NCBI GenBank assembly: GCA_018816345.1
Contig: JAHIWG010000109.1
Span: 1-43,957, forward strand
Direction: 5' to 3'
Origin: Spirochaetota bacterium
Lineage (GTDB): Bacteria; Spirochaetota; Spirochaetia; Treponematales; UBA12059
DNA: 43,957 bases
Shown here: positions 24,871 through 32,746 of the stretch, piece after piece
How positions within the stretch are numbered: the stretch's first letter is position 1
Layout: each line of letters starts with the position of its first letter
Translations under genes and position numbers: made by a program
Notes under the pieces: model-generated
The model's input: only the letters and a program-made list of their open reading frames with translations
The model's database searches: none
Told to the model about the DNA's origin: nothing

Positions 24871-25683
24871 TCACTCGACCTCCGAGAGGAGGCGCCGTAC
24901 GTAGACGCCTATCATATGCTCGCGATACTCCTTGGTGCCCCGTACGTCGCTGATCGGGGAGACGGAGGCCAGGACCTTGCGCGCGGCCTCGTCCGGGTCG
25001 TCCTTCGCCCCGACCGTGTCGACGAGCACGGGGGTAGGGGCGGCCGAGCTGACTCCGAAGCGTAGCTCGCCGTCCTTCCTCGTCATGAGCACGCCCACTA
25101 TGCCCAGGTCGTGCCCGGCTATGCGCTTGAGCTTCAGGTACCGGCCCGCGGCGCCGGCCGACTCGGCGGGTATGATTATGGTAGCCAGGAATTCCCCCGG
25201 AACCAGGACGGTCTTCTTTACGCCGGCGAAGAAGTTGGCGAACGGCACTACCCGTTCGCCCGTCGCCGAGCGGATCACCGCGCGGGCGCCCAGGCATAGC
25301 AGGGCGGGCGCCATGTCGGAGCAGGGCGACGCGTTGACGACGTTGCCCGCGACCGTGGCGCGATTGCGCACCTGGTGGCTGGCGAGCTCGTGGGCGCAGG
25401 CGCAGAGCGACGGGTAGCGTTCCCTGGCGTCCTTGGAGCGCAGCACGTCGTTTATCGTGACGGCCGGTCCCATGGACAGGCCCTCGGAGCCGAACGCCAT
25501 CCTGTCGGCGCCCTGGAATTTCTTGACGTCGACGACTATGCGCGGCTTGAATACGCCGTTCCTGATATTCGGGATGAGGTCGGTGCCGCCGGCCAGTATC
25601 CTGCCGTCGGCCTTGATGTCGTCCAGGACCGTGGCGAGCTCGGTCGCCGTCCTCGGGGCTAGGTACCGGAATTCGTAGACCAT
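24871..25683 (-). CDS. FAD-binding subunit of the XDH-family hydroxylase
   Basis: A 270-residue CoxM/XdhB-type FAD-binding protein. FAD contacts are visible as LAGGTDLIPNIR near residues 30-41 and TVAGNVVNASPCSD near 113-126, followed by the CO-dehydrogenase flavoprotein C-terminal domain. It should pass electrons from the iron-sulfur subunit to NAD+ or another acceptor. It is the first gene of the minus-strand locus, with AAAGGTG as ribosome site and a leader that contains a promoter, an operator-like dyad and a terminator-like hairpin. Confidence 0.93.
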   Translation of the reverse strand: MVYEFRYLAPRTATELATVLDDIKADGRILAGGTDLIPNIRNGVFKPRIVVDVKKFQGADRMAFGSEGLSMGPAVTINDVLRSKDARERYPSLCACAHELASHQVRNRATVAGNVVNASPCSDMAPALLCLGARAVIRSATGERVVPFANFFAGVKKTVLVPGEFLATIIIPAESAGAAGRYLKLKRIAGHDLGIVGVLMTRKDGELRFGVSSAAPTPVLVDTVGAKDDPDEAARKVLASVSPISDVRGTKEYREHMIGVYVRRLLSEVE

Positions 25684-25711
25684 CGATAGTCACCTTTCGC
25701 GGCATGGGCAT

Positions 25712-25742
25712 GAAAATAAAAACCCGGATCGTATGAACCGGG
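25712..25742 (-). terminator. Terminator-like hairpin in the leader of the hydroxylase operon
   Basis: On the minus strand CCCGG-N10-CCGGG (25723-25742) is followed by TTTTTATTTTC. The stem is short (5 GC pairs, perhaps two more inside after a mismatch). It lies between the predicted promoter and the FAD-subunit start, so it could act as an attenuator. I do not recognise a known purine or xanthine riboswitch core. Confidence 0.5.
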
Positions 25743-25775
25743 CGAGCGTGGTAAAAAGGAATCGACTTCGACTAT

Positions 25776-25805
25776 AGTTAAGACACCATTCGGGCGGGGT
25801 GTCAA
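25776..25805 (-). promoter_or_regulatory. Promoter and operator-like dyad for the hydroxylase operon
   Basis: Reading the minus strand, TTGACA (25805-25800), an 18-base spacer and TTAACT (25781-25776) make a plausible sigma-70-type promoter with a leader of ~85 bases. The spacer is filled by a dyad, GACACC-N10-GGTGTC (25782-25803), that would let a repressor block the polymerase. No regulator gene for it is in the window. Confidence 0.6.
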
Positions 25806-25918
25806 GAAAAACCCTATTCCCGGTGTTTTCCTCCCCGGTTTATCCGGGCGCCTGCACGGGCGCCGCTACTGGCGCCGATCTTGTGGCCGCGCGCGTTTCG
25901 TGCGAGAATCGAGCGATC

Positions 25919-26869
25919 ATGGATTCCTTCCCCATCGATACCGACGGCGGTCCGCAGGTAGTGCTCGAGCTGATCTACAGGCTTAAGGTAAAGGACGTCA
26001 TGACGTCCGCGGTCGTGACGGCCTCGCCGACGGCGAGCCTCCGCGAGGTTCAGGCCATGATGCGCGAGCGAGGCATCACCGGCGTTCCCATCGTCGAGGC
26101 GGACCGCCTCGTCGGCATCGTCTCCATCGGCGACATCATCGAGGCCCTCGACGGCGGGTGGATAGGGGAGTCGGCGGGTTCCAGGATGAGCGACTCGCTC
26201 ATCGTCCTCGAGGACGACATGCCGCTCTCGTTCGCTATCACCTACTTCAACCGCTACGGGTACAGGCGCTTCCCCGTGCTCGATAAGGACGCCTCCCTCG
26301 CGGGCATCATCACCGCGGCCGACGTCCTCAGGGCGCTGCTCATCGAGATGAACCGCGAGGTGGAGCGGCTAGAGGAGGGCCTGGCCAAGCGCAGGGCCGC
26401 GAGCGCCGCTGGCGCCGCCTCTCCCGGCTCGGGCGCGGCCGCCCCGCTCGTGATGAGCTTCGCCTGCCGCCGCTTCGACTTCGAGAACGCGGGCAAGGCG
26501 TCCGGGGAGCTTAAGAAGGCCCTCAAGGCGCTCGGGGCCGACCCCGCGTCCATACGGCGCGCGGCCATCGTCAGCTACGAGCTGGAGATGAACCAAGTCA
26601 TCCATTCCGATGGGGGGACCATGGAGTTCTCCGCCGCCGACGGCGCCGTGAGCATAGTCGCGAAGGACGACGGGCCCGGCATCGCGGACCTCGAGGCGGC
26701 CCTGACCGAGGGCTTCTCCACCGCCAACGAGTGGGTCAGGTCCCTCGGGTTCGGCGCCGGGCTCGGCCTTCCGAACGCCAAGCGATCGTCGGACGAATTC
26801 GATATTTCTTCGAAGATCGGCGTCGGCACGACCGTGCGCGCCTTAGTACGATATCAGGAGAAGACATGA
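25919..26869 (+). CDS. CBS-pair protein with HATPase (anti-sigma-like) domain
   Basis: A 316-residue cytoplasmic signalling protein. Two CBS motifs span about residues 20-140 (VKDVMTSAVVTASPTASL, then RRFPVLDKDASLAGIITAADVL); such pairs usually bind adenine nucleotides. After an Ala-rich linker, residues ~180-315 form a small GHKL ATPase like RsbW-type kinases, with an N-box ELEMNQVIHSD, DDGPGIADL and GAGLGLPNAKR. It is the first gene of a five-gene coupled cassette. I recall the same CBS-ATPase/DRTGG/PHP set beside [FeFe] hydrogenase genes in clostridia, thermotogas and treponemes. The frame opens further upstream; ATG 25919 is chosen because the family motifs start just after it, although its ribosome site is weak. 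Confidence 0.85.
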   Translation: MDSFPIDTDGGPQVVLELIYRLKVKDVMTSAVVTASPTASLREVQAMMRERGITGVPIVEADRLVGIVSIGDIIEALDGGWIGESAGSRMSDSLIVLEDDMPLSFAITYFNRYGYRRFPVLDKDASLAGIITAADVLRALLIEMNREVERLEEGLAKRRAASAAGAASPGSGAAAPLVMSFACRRFDFENAGKASGELKKALKALGADPASIRRAAIVSYELEMNQVIHSDGGTMEFSAADGAVSIVAKDDGPGIADLEAALTEGFSTANEWVRSLGFGAGLGLPNAKRSSDEFDISSKIGVGTTVRALVRYQEKT

Positions 26870-27213
26870 AGGTTTCAGAGCTTTCCGGTAAATTCGGGTT
26901 CGAGGCTATCTATCAGGCCGACGGGGACGCGGCCTTGGTCGACGGGTACGCCTCGGACCTGCTGTCCGACGTGATGGCCAAGGCGGCCGACGATTCCGCC
27001 CTGGTCACCATCCAGGCCCACAAGAACACGATAGCCGTGGCGTCGCTCGTAGGCATCCGCGCCGTCGTCATATGCAACGAACGGCCCGTCCCCGACGATA
27101 TGATCGAGGCCGCCAAGGCCGAGGCCGTATCTATCTTCAGGACGCCGAAGACGCAGTTCGAGGTTTCCGGGCTACTCTACGGAGAGCTCAGGGCTACAGG
27201 GCCCCGAGGCTAG
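26866..27213 (+). CDS. DRTGG-domain protein
   Basis: A 115-residue protein made of a single DRTGG-type domain (YASDLLSDVMAKA, LVTIQAHKNTIAVASLVGIRAVVIC, then a FRTPKTQFEVSGLLY ending). These domains accompany CBS modules and are thought to sense a small molecule, but the ligand is unknown. The ATG overlaps the stop of the CBS-ATPase gene as ATGA and follows CAGGAGAAG, so the start is firm even though the frame is open upstream. It lies 18 bases before the PHP gene in the same cassette. Confidence 0.85.
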   Translation: MKVSELSGKFGFEAIYQADGDAALVDGYASDLLSDVMAKAADDSALVTIQAHKNTIAVASLVGIRAVVICNERPVPDDMIEAAKAEAVSIFRTPKTQFEVSGLLYGELRATGPRG

Positions 27214-27231
27214 GGGGCCTCGGCTTCCGGC

Positions 27232-27966
27232 ATGCTCGTCGCCTGCGATCTCCATAATCACTCGTGCCTCTCGCCGTGCGGTAGCCTGGAACAATCGCCC
27301 GCCGTCCTGGCGCGCCTGGCCAGGGAGCGCGGCTTGGGCTTGGTGGCCCTGACGGACCATAATACCGCCCTCAACGCGCCGGCGTTCGCCGAGTGCGCGA
27401 GGCGGGAGGGTATCGTGGCGATGTTCGGCATGGAGGCGACGAGCGCCGAGGAGGTGCACGTCCTGTGCCTATTCTCGGCGCTCGACGTCGCCTTGGATTT
27501 CGGCCGATTCCTGGCGGCCCGGCTCCCGAGGCTTCCCTACGACCCGGCCAAGCTGGGCGACCAGGTCGTCGTCGACGCCGACGAGAACGTGCTCGACCTT
27601 CCCGAGCTATACTTCGGCGCGGCCCTCGAGCTCGGCTTCGACGAGCTGTGCACCGCGGCTAGCGGGCGCGGCGCCCTCGTGGTGCCCGCGCATATCGATA
27701 GGCCCATGTTCGGCGCCATCTCTCAGCTGGGCTTCCTCCCGGAGGGGCCCTTCGCTGCCGTCGAGGCCGTCAGGCCCGTCTCGCCGAGCGCCTCCCGAGG
27801 GCATACCGTCATCACCGGGTCGGACGCGCACTATCCCGAGCACGTCGGGAGGCGCCCCTTCGGGCTGGAACTGCCCGAAGGCTGGGACGCGGGCGGATCG
27901 GTCGACCTCGACGCGCTCCGGGACGCACTGGAGGCCGGCCGCGTCCGCCCGACGTTCTCGCCATGA
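27232..27966 (+). CDS. PHP-domain metal-dependent phosphoesterase
   Basis: A 244-residue PHP-fold hydrolase. The four metal-binding motifs are present: DLHNHSCLSPCG (residues 6-17), LTDHNT (about 41-46), a histidine in VVPAHIDRP, and SDAHYPEHVG near the C-terminus. Related small PHP proteins cleave phosphodiesters or nucleotide 3'-phosphates. As part of the signalling cassette it may make or destroy a nucleotide signal, but that is inference. Its stop overlaps the start of the histidine-kinase gene as ATGA. Confidence 0.87.
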   Translation: MLVACDLHNHSCLSPCGSLEQSPAVLARLARERGLGLVALTDHNTALNAPAFAECARREGIVAMFGMEATSAEEVHVLCLFSALDVALDFGRFLAARLPRLPYDPAKLGDQVVVDADENVLDLPELYFGAALELGFDELCTAASGRGALVVPAHIDRPMFGAISQLGFLPEGPFAAVEAVRPVSPSASRGHTVITGSDAHYPEHVGRRPFGLELPEGWDAGGSVDLDALRDALEAGRVRPTFSP

Positions 27967-30900
27967 GCCGCGCGCTAGCCCCGCTCCTTCTCGCCGCGAT
28001 CACGACCGTGTTGGCCGCTTCCGTCGGAGCGGCCGGCCCAGGCGGCGCGGCCGGAGCTACGGCGGCCGGCGCGGCGGCGGAGGGAGGCGCGGGCCTCGAG
28101 ACCGTAACGCTGCATGGCGGGCCCGCGTCGCTGGCCGGCGCGCTCAGGGTCCACGTCGAGGGGCCGTACGGAGCCTCCTCGTCCGTCTTCGGCCCCGTTC
28201 CAGACCGCGCGTTCTTCTCCCGCCTGCCCGTCCCCCCGTACGGCGGCGTCGGGACGGCCCTGCGCGACGAGGCGCTCTCCGGGTACGCCGTCTGGCTGGC
28301 CTTCTCCGTCGAGAACGCCACGAGCGGGGAGCGCTGGTTCCTCGTAGGCGACGGCGCCGGGTTCAACCCCTCGGCGTTGGTCGTCGTGGACGAGCGCGGA
28401 GCCTCGGAGCGCTTCGCGGGAGACTCCCTGGAACGGCTGCGCCTGAGCTCGGGCCTGGAAGACGTGGTCGCCTACGGGCTCGGCCTGCCTTCCGGCGAGC
28501 GCCGCGCGGTGTACGTCCGCCTCGAGGGAGCCGCCTTCGGCGCCGGGCTGAACCTCTGGCCCGCGGAGGCGATCGAGGCCCGCGTCGAGAAGCTGGTCAG
28601 GGTCCAGGGCCTGCTCGCGGGCTTCGCGCTGGCGGCCTGCGCGGCCTTCGCGTTCGTCTCCTCGAGGCCCGGGCCCGCCTCCGCCCGTCCTAGGTATTCA
28701 TCCGCCCTCGGCCTGGCGTTCTCGTCGACGGCTTTCCTCGCCGTCGCGCTCGGGGCCGGGGGCGGCGGCGTCTCGGCGCTTACGAGCGGCGCCGGGCTGC
28801 CCCGATACGCCGCGTCCGTCGCGTTAGGCCTGGCCGCGATCTCCCTCGAGGCCGCGATGGCGCTCGTCCAGGCTCGAGGCCGCGGGCGAGCCGGCCAGGC
28901 CGTCGTAGCGCGCGTAATCGTTCCCAGGCTCGCCTTCGCTACTACGCTCCTCGTCTCCGCCGTTTCGACGGCGTCGCCCCTCGCCTCCTACGCGTTGCCG
29001 GTCGGGCTGGCCTGCCTCGTCGGCCTAAGGGGGGCGCTCGCCGCCGCGGCCTATTCTGGGAGGGCGCTCGCCGGGATGGAGGAGGCTGCCCGGCTGACGG
29101 TCAAGCTCGAATCGGAGATGAAGGGCGGTCGCGATTTCATGACGGCGACGGCCGCCGCGCTACGCGCCCCGCTAAACGGCCTGGTCGCCACGCTGGAGGA
29201 TCTCGACGCTATACTGGCCGAATGCCCGGCCATTCCGGGCCCCGCGACGTCGGACCTGGCGCTCGCCCGGGCGGAGGCCTCCAGGCTCGACACGCTCGTC
29301 TCCAACATCCTCAGCTATTCCGGCATCGGCCCGGCGCGCCTTTCTATAGAGGATTTCGACTTGTCGTCGGTAGCCAGGTCCGCCGCCGGGCTACTCCGCG
29401 TCGCTATATCGGGCAGGGGCGTGCGCATCGACGTCGACCTGCCCATACTAGAGCTGCGCAGCGATATAGGCGTATCCCACCGCCTGCTCTACACCGCCAT
29501 GAGCCGGGCCGCGGGGAACGAGGGGACGACGACCGTGCGCGTCCGGGCCTCGTCAGGCGAGCGCGGAGCGACGTTGACTGTCGAGTACGACGGAGCCTCC
29601 TACGTCGATCCGGGCGCGGGGGCGCTTCCCGGCGTCGAGCCGGCCTTGGACATGGACCTGGCCGTGATGTCCAGGCTGGCGTCCCAGCTCGGAGGGGCTT
29701 TCTACAGGCGCGTCGAGGGCGACCGCGGCGCGTACGTCATCGAGCTGCCGAGGACGAGCCCCGCCGACGGCGAGGCCGGCCCCGCCGAGCGCGGCGCGCG
29801 GCCTCCCGCCCGTCCGTCCTCCCGACCCATCGCCGGACCCCTAGCCCGGGGCATACGGGCCTCGGTGGACCTGGGCGCATCCCCGTCCCCGAGTCCCGCC
29901 CGCGCCGCGGGGAGGATACTCGTCGCCGGAAACGAGCCGGTGGCCCTGTTGTCCATGAAGCGACGGCTCGAGTCGTCGGGCTGGCTCGTCTACGCCACGG
30001 TATCGGCGAACGAGGCCCTGGAACGCCTCCTGGGCGAGGATCCCTACGATATCGCCATAGTCGACTCCGTCATGCCCGAGATGAGCGGGTTCAAGTTCTG
30101 CGAGTCGGTCAGGGCCTCGAGGCTAGGCGAATCCGTGCCGCTGATCGTGCTCATCGAGTCGGGGAGGCCCGACGAGATAGAGCTCGCGTTCCGTTCCGGG
30201 GCCAGCGACTATATCGCGCGTCCCGCGTCCGGGCTCGAGCTGGCAGTCAGGGTCAAGACCCACGTCGAGCTGGCCGCCAGCGTCAAGAGGGAGCTCGAGC
30301 AGGCCGCCAGGATGGCGGAATTCGATAAGTACCGGACGCTCGCCATGCTGTCCGCGGGGGTAGCCCACGAGATCAATACGCCCAACAACGCGGTGCTCAG
30401 GAACGTCCCCATGCTCAAGGAGATATGGTCGGCCCTGGAGACCGTGGTCGAGCGGCTGAACCGCGAGGAAGGCGGCTTCAGCGTCCGGGGCTTCGGCTAC
30501 GATGACCTCAGGCGGGAGATCCCCGATATCCTCAACGACCTGTACATGGGCGCGCAGGACATAAAGAAGATAGTCGAGGGGTTGAAGGACTACGCGCGCT
30601 CGCCCTCTGACTCGAAGTCGTACGGCCTCGTCGACGTGAACGACGCCGTCCGGTATTCCGCTCGCCTGCTAAAGCACTCTATAGTCGTCTCGACGTCCCG
30701 CTTCGAGACCGCGCTGGCGGAAGGATTGCCGCGCGTCCGCGCCGACAGGCTGAAGCTGACCCAGGTCATCGTCAACGTGCTCGAGAACGCCCTCCAGTCG
30801 CTGCCCGATCCGAGCCGCGGGGTGAGGGTGGAAAGCTCCTCGCGGGACGAAGGCGACGGCTCCGCCTGGGTCGCGGTGCGGGTGACGGACGAGGGCGTCG

Positions 30901-31118
30901 GCATGCCGCCCGAGACGCTGGCCTCGGCGTTCGACCCGTTCTTCACGACGAAGCGCGATCGCGGCGGGTCCGGGCTCGGCCTCCCGGTCGCCTCGGGTAT
31001 AGTCCAGGACCTCGGCGGCTCGATAGAATTGCGCTCCGCGCCGGGCGCCGGAACGACGGCGACGATACGCATCCCGGCGTCCGGCCGGGACGAGGATGGT
31101 GACGATGGAAGATGCTAG
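27963..31118 (+). CDS. Hybrid histidine kinase with degenerate first kinase core and degenerate receiver
   Basis: A 1051-residue membrane sensor. It has a signal peptide (1-24), an extracellular domain (about 45-210) and a multi-helix membrane region (about 212-365) resembling 7TMR-DISM sensors. Residues ~385-600 look like a HisKA-HATPase core, but the H-box reads FMTATAAALRAPLN, with Ala398 where the phospho-accepting histidine belongs, and the ATP-lid glycine motifs are missing. A receiver follows (652-770): Asp701 is kept (IVDSVMPEMSG), but the acidic pair is Gly656-Asn657 and the usual lysine is Arg753. The last ~260 residues are a complete kinase, with His802 in GVAHEINTPNN, an N-box NVLENALQS, DEGVGMPPE, and SGLGLPVASG. 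It likely phosphorylates the response regulator encoded next, whose gene overlaps it. Confidence 0.88.
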   Translation: MSRALAPLLLAAITTVLAASVGAAGPGGAAGATAAGAAAEGGAGLETVTLHGGPASLAGALRVHVEGPYGASSSVFGPVPDRAFFSRLPVPPYGGVGTALRDEALSGYAVWLAFSVENATSGERWFLVGDGAGFNPSALVVVDERGASERFAGDSLERLRLSSGLEDVVAYGLGLPSGERRAVYVRLEGAAFGAGLNLWPAEAIEARVEKLVRVQGLLAGFALAACAAFAFVSSRPGPASARPRYSSALGLAFSSTAFLAVALGAGGGGVSALTSGAGLPRYAASVALGLAAISLEAAMALVQARGRGRAGQAVVARVIVPRLAFATTLLVSAVSTASPLASYALPVGLACLVGLRGALAAAAYSGRALAGMEEAARLTVKLESEMKGGRDFMTATAAALRAPLNGLVATLEDLDAILAECPAIPGPATSDLALARAEASRLDTLVSNILSYSGIGPARLSIEDFDLSSVARSAAGLLRVAISGRGVRIDVDLPILELRSDIGVSHRLLYTAMSRAAGNEGTTTVRVRASSGERGATLTVEYDGASYVDPGAGALPGVEPALDMDLAVMSRLASQLGGAFYRRVEGDRGAYVIELPRTSPADGEAGPAERGARPPARPSSRPIAGPLARGIRASVDLGASPSPSPARAAGRILVAGNEPVALLSMKRRLESSGWLVYATVSANEALERLLGEDPYDIAIVDSVMPEMSGFKFCESVRASRLGESVPLIVLIESGRPDEIELAFRSGASDYIARPASGLELAVRVKTHVELAASVKRELEQAARMAEFDKYRTLAMLSAGVAHEINTPNNAVLRNVPMLKEIWSALETVVERLNREEGGFSVRGFGYDDLRREIPDILNDLYMGAQDIKKIVEGLKDYARSPSDSKSYGLVDVNDAVRYSARLLKHSIVVSTSRFETALAEGLPRVRADRLKLTQVIVNVLENALQSLPDPSRGVRVESSSRDEGDGSAWVAVRVTDEGVGMPPETLASAFDPFFTTKRDRGGSGLGLPVASGIVQDLGGSIELRSAPGAGTTATIRIPASGRDEDGDDGRC

Positions 31119-32511
31119 AGGCACGGTAATCGTGGTCGACGACGACGTCGGCGTGCTCAAGCGGCTCGAGAGGCTGCTGCGCTTCGAGGGCTATGCCGAC
31201 GTGGCGCTGTGCGAGCGGGCCGACGACGCGTGGTCCGTCCTCGAGTCATCGAGGCCGGTCGCTATGGTCCTGGACCTGATGATGCCCGGCGTCGACGGCT
31301 ACGCGATGCTCGAGCGGATGCACGCGGAGCGGCCCGACGTGCCCGTGATCGTGGCTACGGCCATAGACGACCTCGACGCCGTAGTCAGGTGCATGAAGGC
31401 GGGCGCCTTCGACTACGTCCCCAAGTCGGCGGAGTCGGCGCGCCTCGTCGCTAGCCTGGAGCACGCCGCCATGATAGGCAGGCTCCTCGACGACAATAAG
31501 GCGCTGCGGGATACCCTGCTCTCCGGCGACGGGCGCGACATTCGCTTCTTCGAGGCGATAGTCACGCGCGACCGCAAGATGACCGATATTTTCCGGTATA
31601 TCGCCGCCATCGCCAGGAGCGATAAGCCTATCCTCATAACGGGCGAGTCCGGTACCGGCAAGGAGCTGTTCGCGGCGGCGGCCCATGCCGCCTCGGGGCG
31701 CTCGGGGGAGCTCGTGACGGTCAACATTGCCGGGCTCGACGACGCGATGTTCAGCGACACGCTGTTCGGGCATAAGCGGGGGGCCTTCACGGGGGCCGAG
31801 GCCGACAGGCCCGGGCTGATAGAGCGCGCCAAGGGCGGCACGCTGTTCCTCGACGAGATAGGCGACCTGCCCCAGCAGAGCCAGGTCAAGCTCCTTCGCC
31901 TCATAGAGCAGCGCCGCTATTACCCCCTTGGGGCCGACCTGACGCGCTCTTCCGACGCGCTCATCGTAGCGGCGACGAACAAGGACCTGGGAAAGGCCTG
32001 CGCGGCCGGGACGTTCAGGCAGGACCTGTACTTCAGGCTCGAGACGCACCTCGTCAGGCTTCCTCCGCTCCGGGACAGGCAGGGCGACCTGCCCCTGCTC
32101 GTCGAGCTGTTCGTAGCAAGGGCCGCGGAGCGCTTCGGCAAGCCCGCGCCGGCGGTCCCTCCCGAGCTATACGAGCTGCTGGGCGCGTATGATTTTCCCG
32201 GCAACGTCCGCGAGCTCGAGTCTATGGTGCACGACGCCGTCGGCCGGGCCCAGGGCAGGACGCTGTCGCTCGATTCGTTCAAGTCGAGGGTTTTCAAGCC
32301 GGATTCCCGTTCCGCCGCGTCCCTTCCGTTCGCGAGCGGCCTTTTCAAGTCCCTGCCGTCGTTGCCTACGCTCCGGGAGGCCGCGGACTCCTTGATAGAG
32401 GAGGCGCTCGCGCGGTCAGGCGGTAATCAGGGCGTGGCCGCGGGGCTGTTAGGCTTGTCGCGTACGGCCTTGAATCGGCGCCTCAAGCTTAGGGACGAAG
32501 AGGATGCCTGA
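31105..32511 (+). CDS. Sigma-54-dependent response regulator (NtrC family)
   Basis: A 468-residue enhancer-binding protein. The N-terminal receiver has VVDDD, phospho-acceptor Asp57 (VLDLMMPG) and YVPKS. The AAA+ domain has Walker A GESGTGKE (180-187), the sigma-54 contact loop GAFTGA (226-231), Walker B TLFLDEIGDL and the arginine-rich RQDLYFRL segment. A Fis-type helix-turn-helix closes the protein (GGNQGVAAGLLGLSRTALNRRL). An earlier ATG at 31096 is only one base from the GAGG ribosome site, while ATG 31105 is 9 bases away and is preferred. It overlaps the end of the kinase gene and is its evident partner. A consensus sigma-54 promoter ~210 bases downstream is a likely target. Confidence 0.92.
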   Translation: MEDARGTVIVVDDDVGVLKRLERLLRFEGYADVALCERADDAWSVLESSRPVAMVLDLMMPGVDGYAMLERMHAERPDVPVIVATAIDDLDAVVRCMKAGAFDYVPKSAESARLVASLEHAAMIGRLLDDNKALRDTLLSGDGRDIRFFEAIVTRDRKMTDIFRYIAAIARSDKPILITGESGTGKELFAAAAHAASGRSGELVTVNIAGLDDAMFSDTLFGHKRGAFTGAEADRPGLIERAKGGTLFLDEIGDLPQQSQVKLLRLIEQRRYYPLGADLTRSSDALIVAATNKDLGKACAAGTFRQDLYFRLETHLVRLPPLRDRQGDLPLLVELFVARAAERFGKPAPAVPPELYELLGAYDFPGNVRELESMVHDAVGRAQGRTLSLDSFKSRVFKPDSRSAASLPFASGLFKSLPSLPTLREAADSLIEEALARSGGNQGVAAGLLGLSRTALNRRLKLRDEEDA

Positions 32512-32606
32512 TCGGGTGTGCGGATTTGCACATCCGGTACGCTAATGACAAATCGATATAAATATATACAACAAATGAATATAGCATAAAGAATACTTGA
32601 TGGGCG

Positions 32607-32646
32607 CCGGTACTGGATAGGAAATTTAAACAAGGTATCCTACCGG
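32607..32646. promoter_or_regulatory. Inverted repeat, possible enhancer site for the sigma-54 activator
   Basis: CCGGTACTGGATA (32607-32619) and TATCCTACCGG (32636-32646) form a dyad with a two-base bulge, centred ~120 bases upstream of the predicted sigma-54 start, the usual distance for an activator site. A second dyad, CGGAT-TTGCAC-ATCCG (32521-32536), lies further upstream. The A+T-rich sequence between gene end (32511) and promoter holds no gene. Confidence 0.45.
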
Positions 32647-32719
32647 AGCGTCGGTGCTATAGTGACCTTAACTTTATTTATTGTATATACATATTAGAAA
32701 GATTATGGTTTGTAGTTTG

Positions 32720-32736
32720 TTGGCACGGCTATTGCA
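32720..32736 (+). promoter_or_regulatory. Consensus sigma-54 promoter
   Basis: TTGGCACG-N4-TTGCA matches the -24/-12 consensus exactly, with the GG (32722-32723) and GC (32734-32735) ten bases apart. Transcription should start near 32747. It lies 208 bases after the sigma-54 activator gene and faces away from it. Confidence 0.88.
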
Positions 32737-32746
32737 TTATTATATG

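Noticed and set aside
25684-25770. Purine or xanthine riboswitch before the hydroxylase genes
   Set aside because: The hairpin is present but none of the conserved loop sequences of known purine aptamers were seen.
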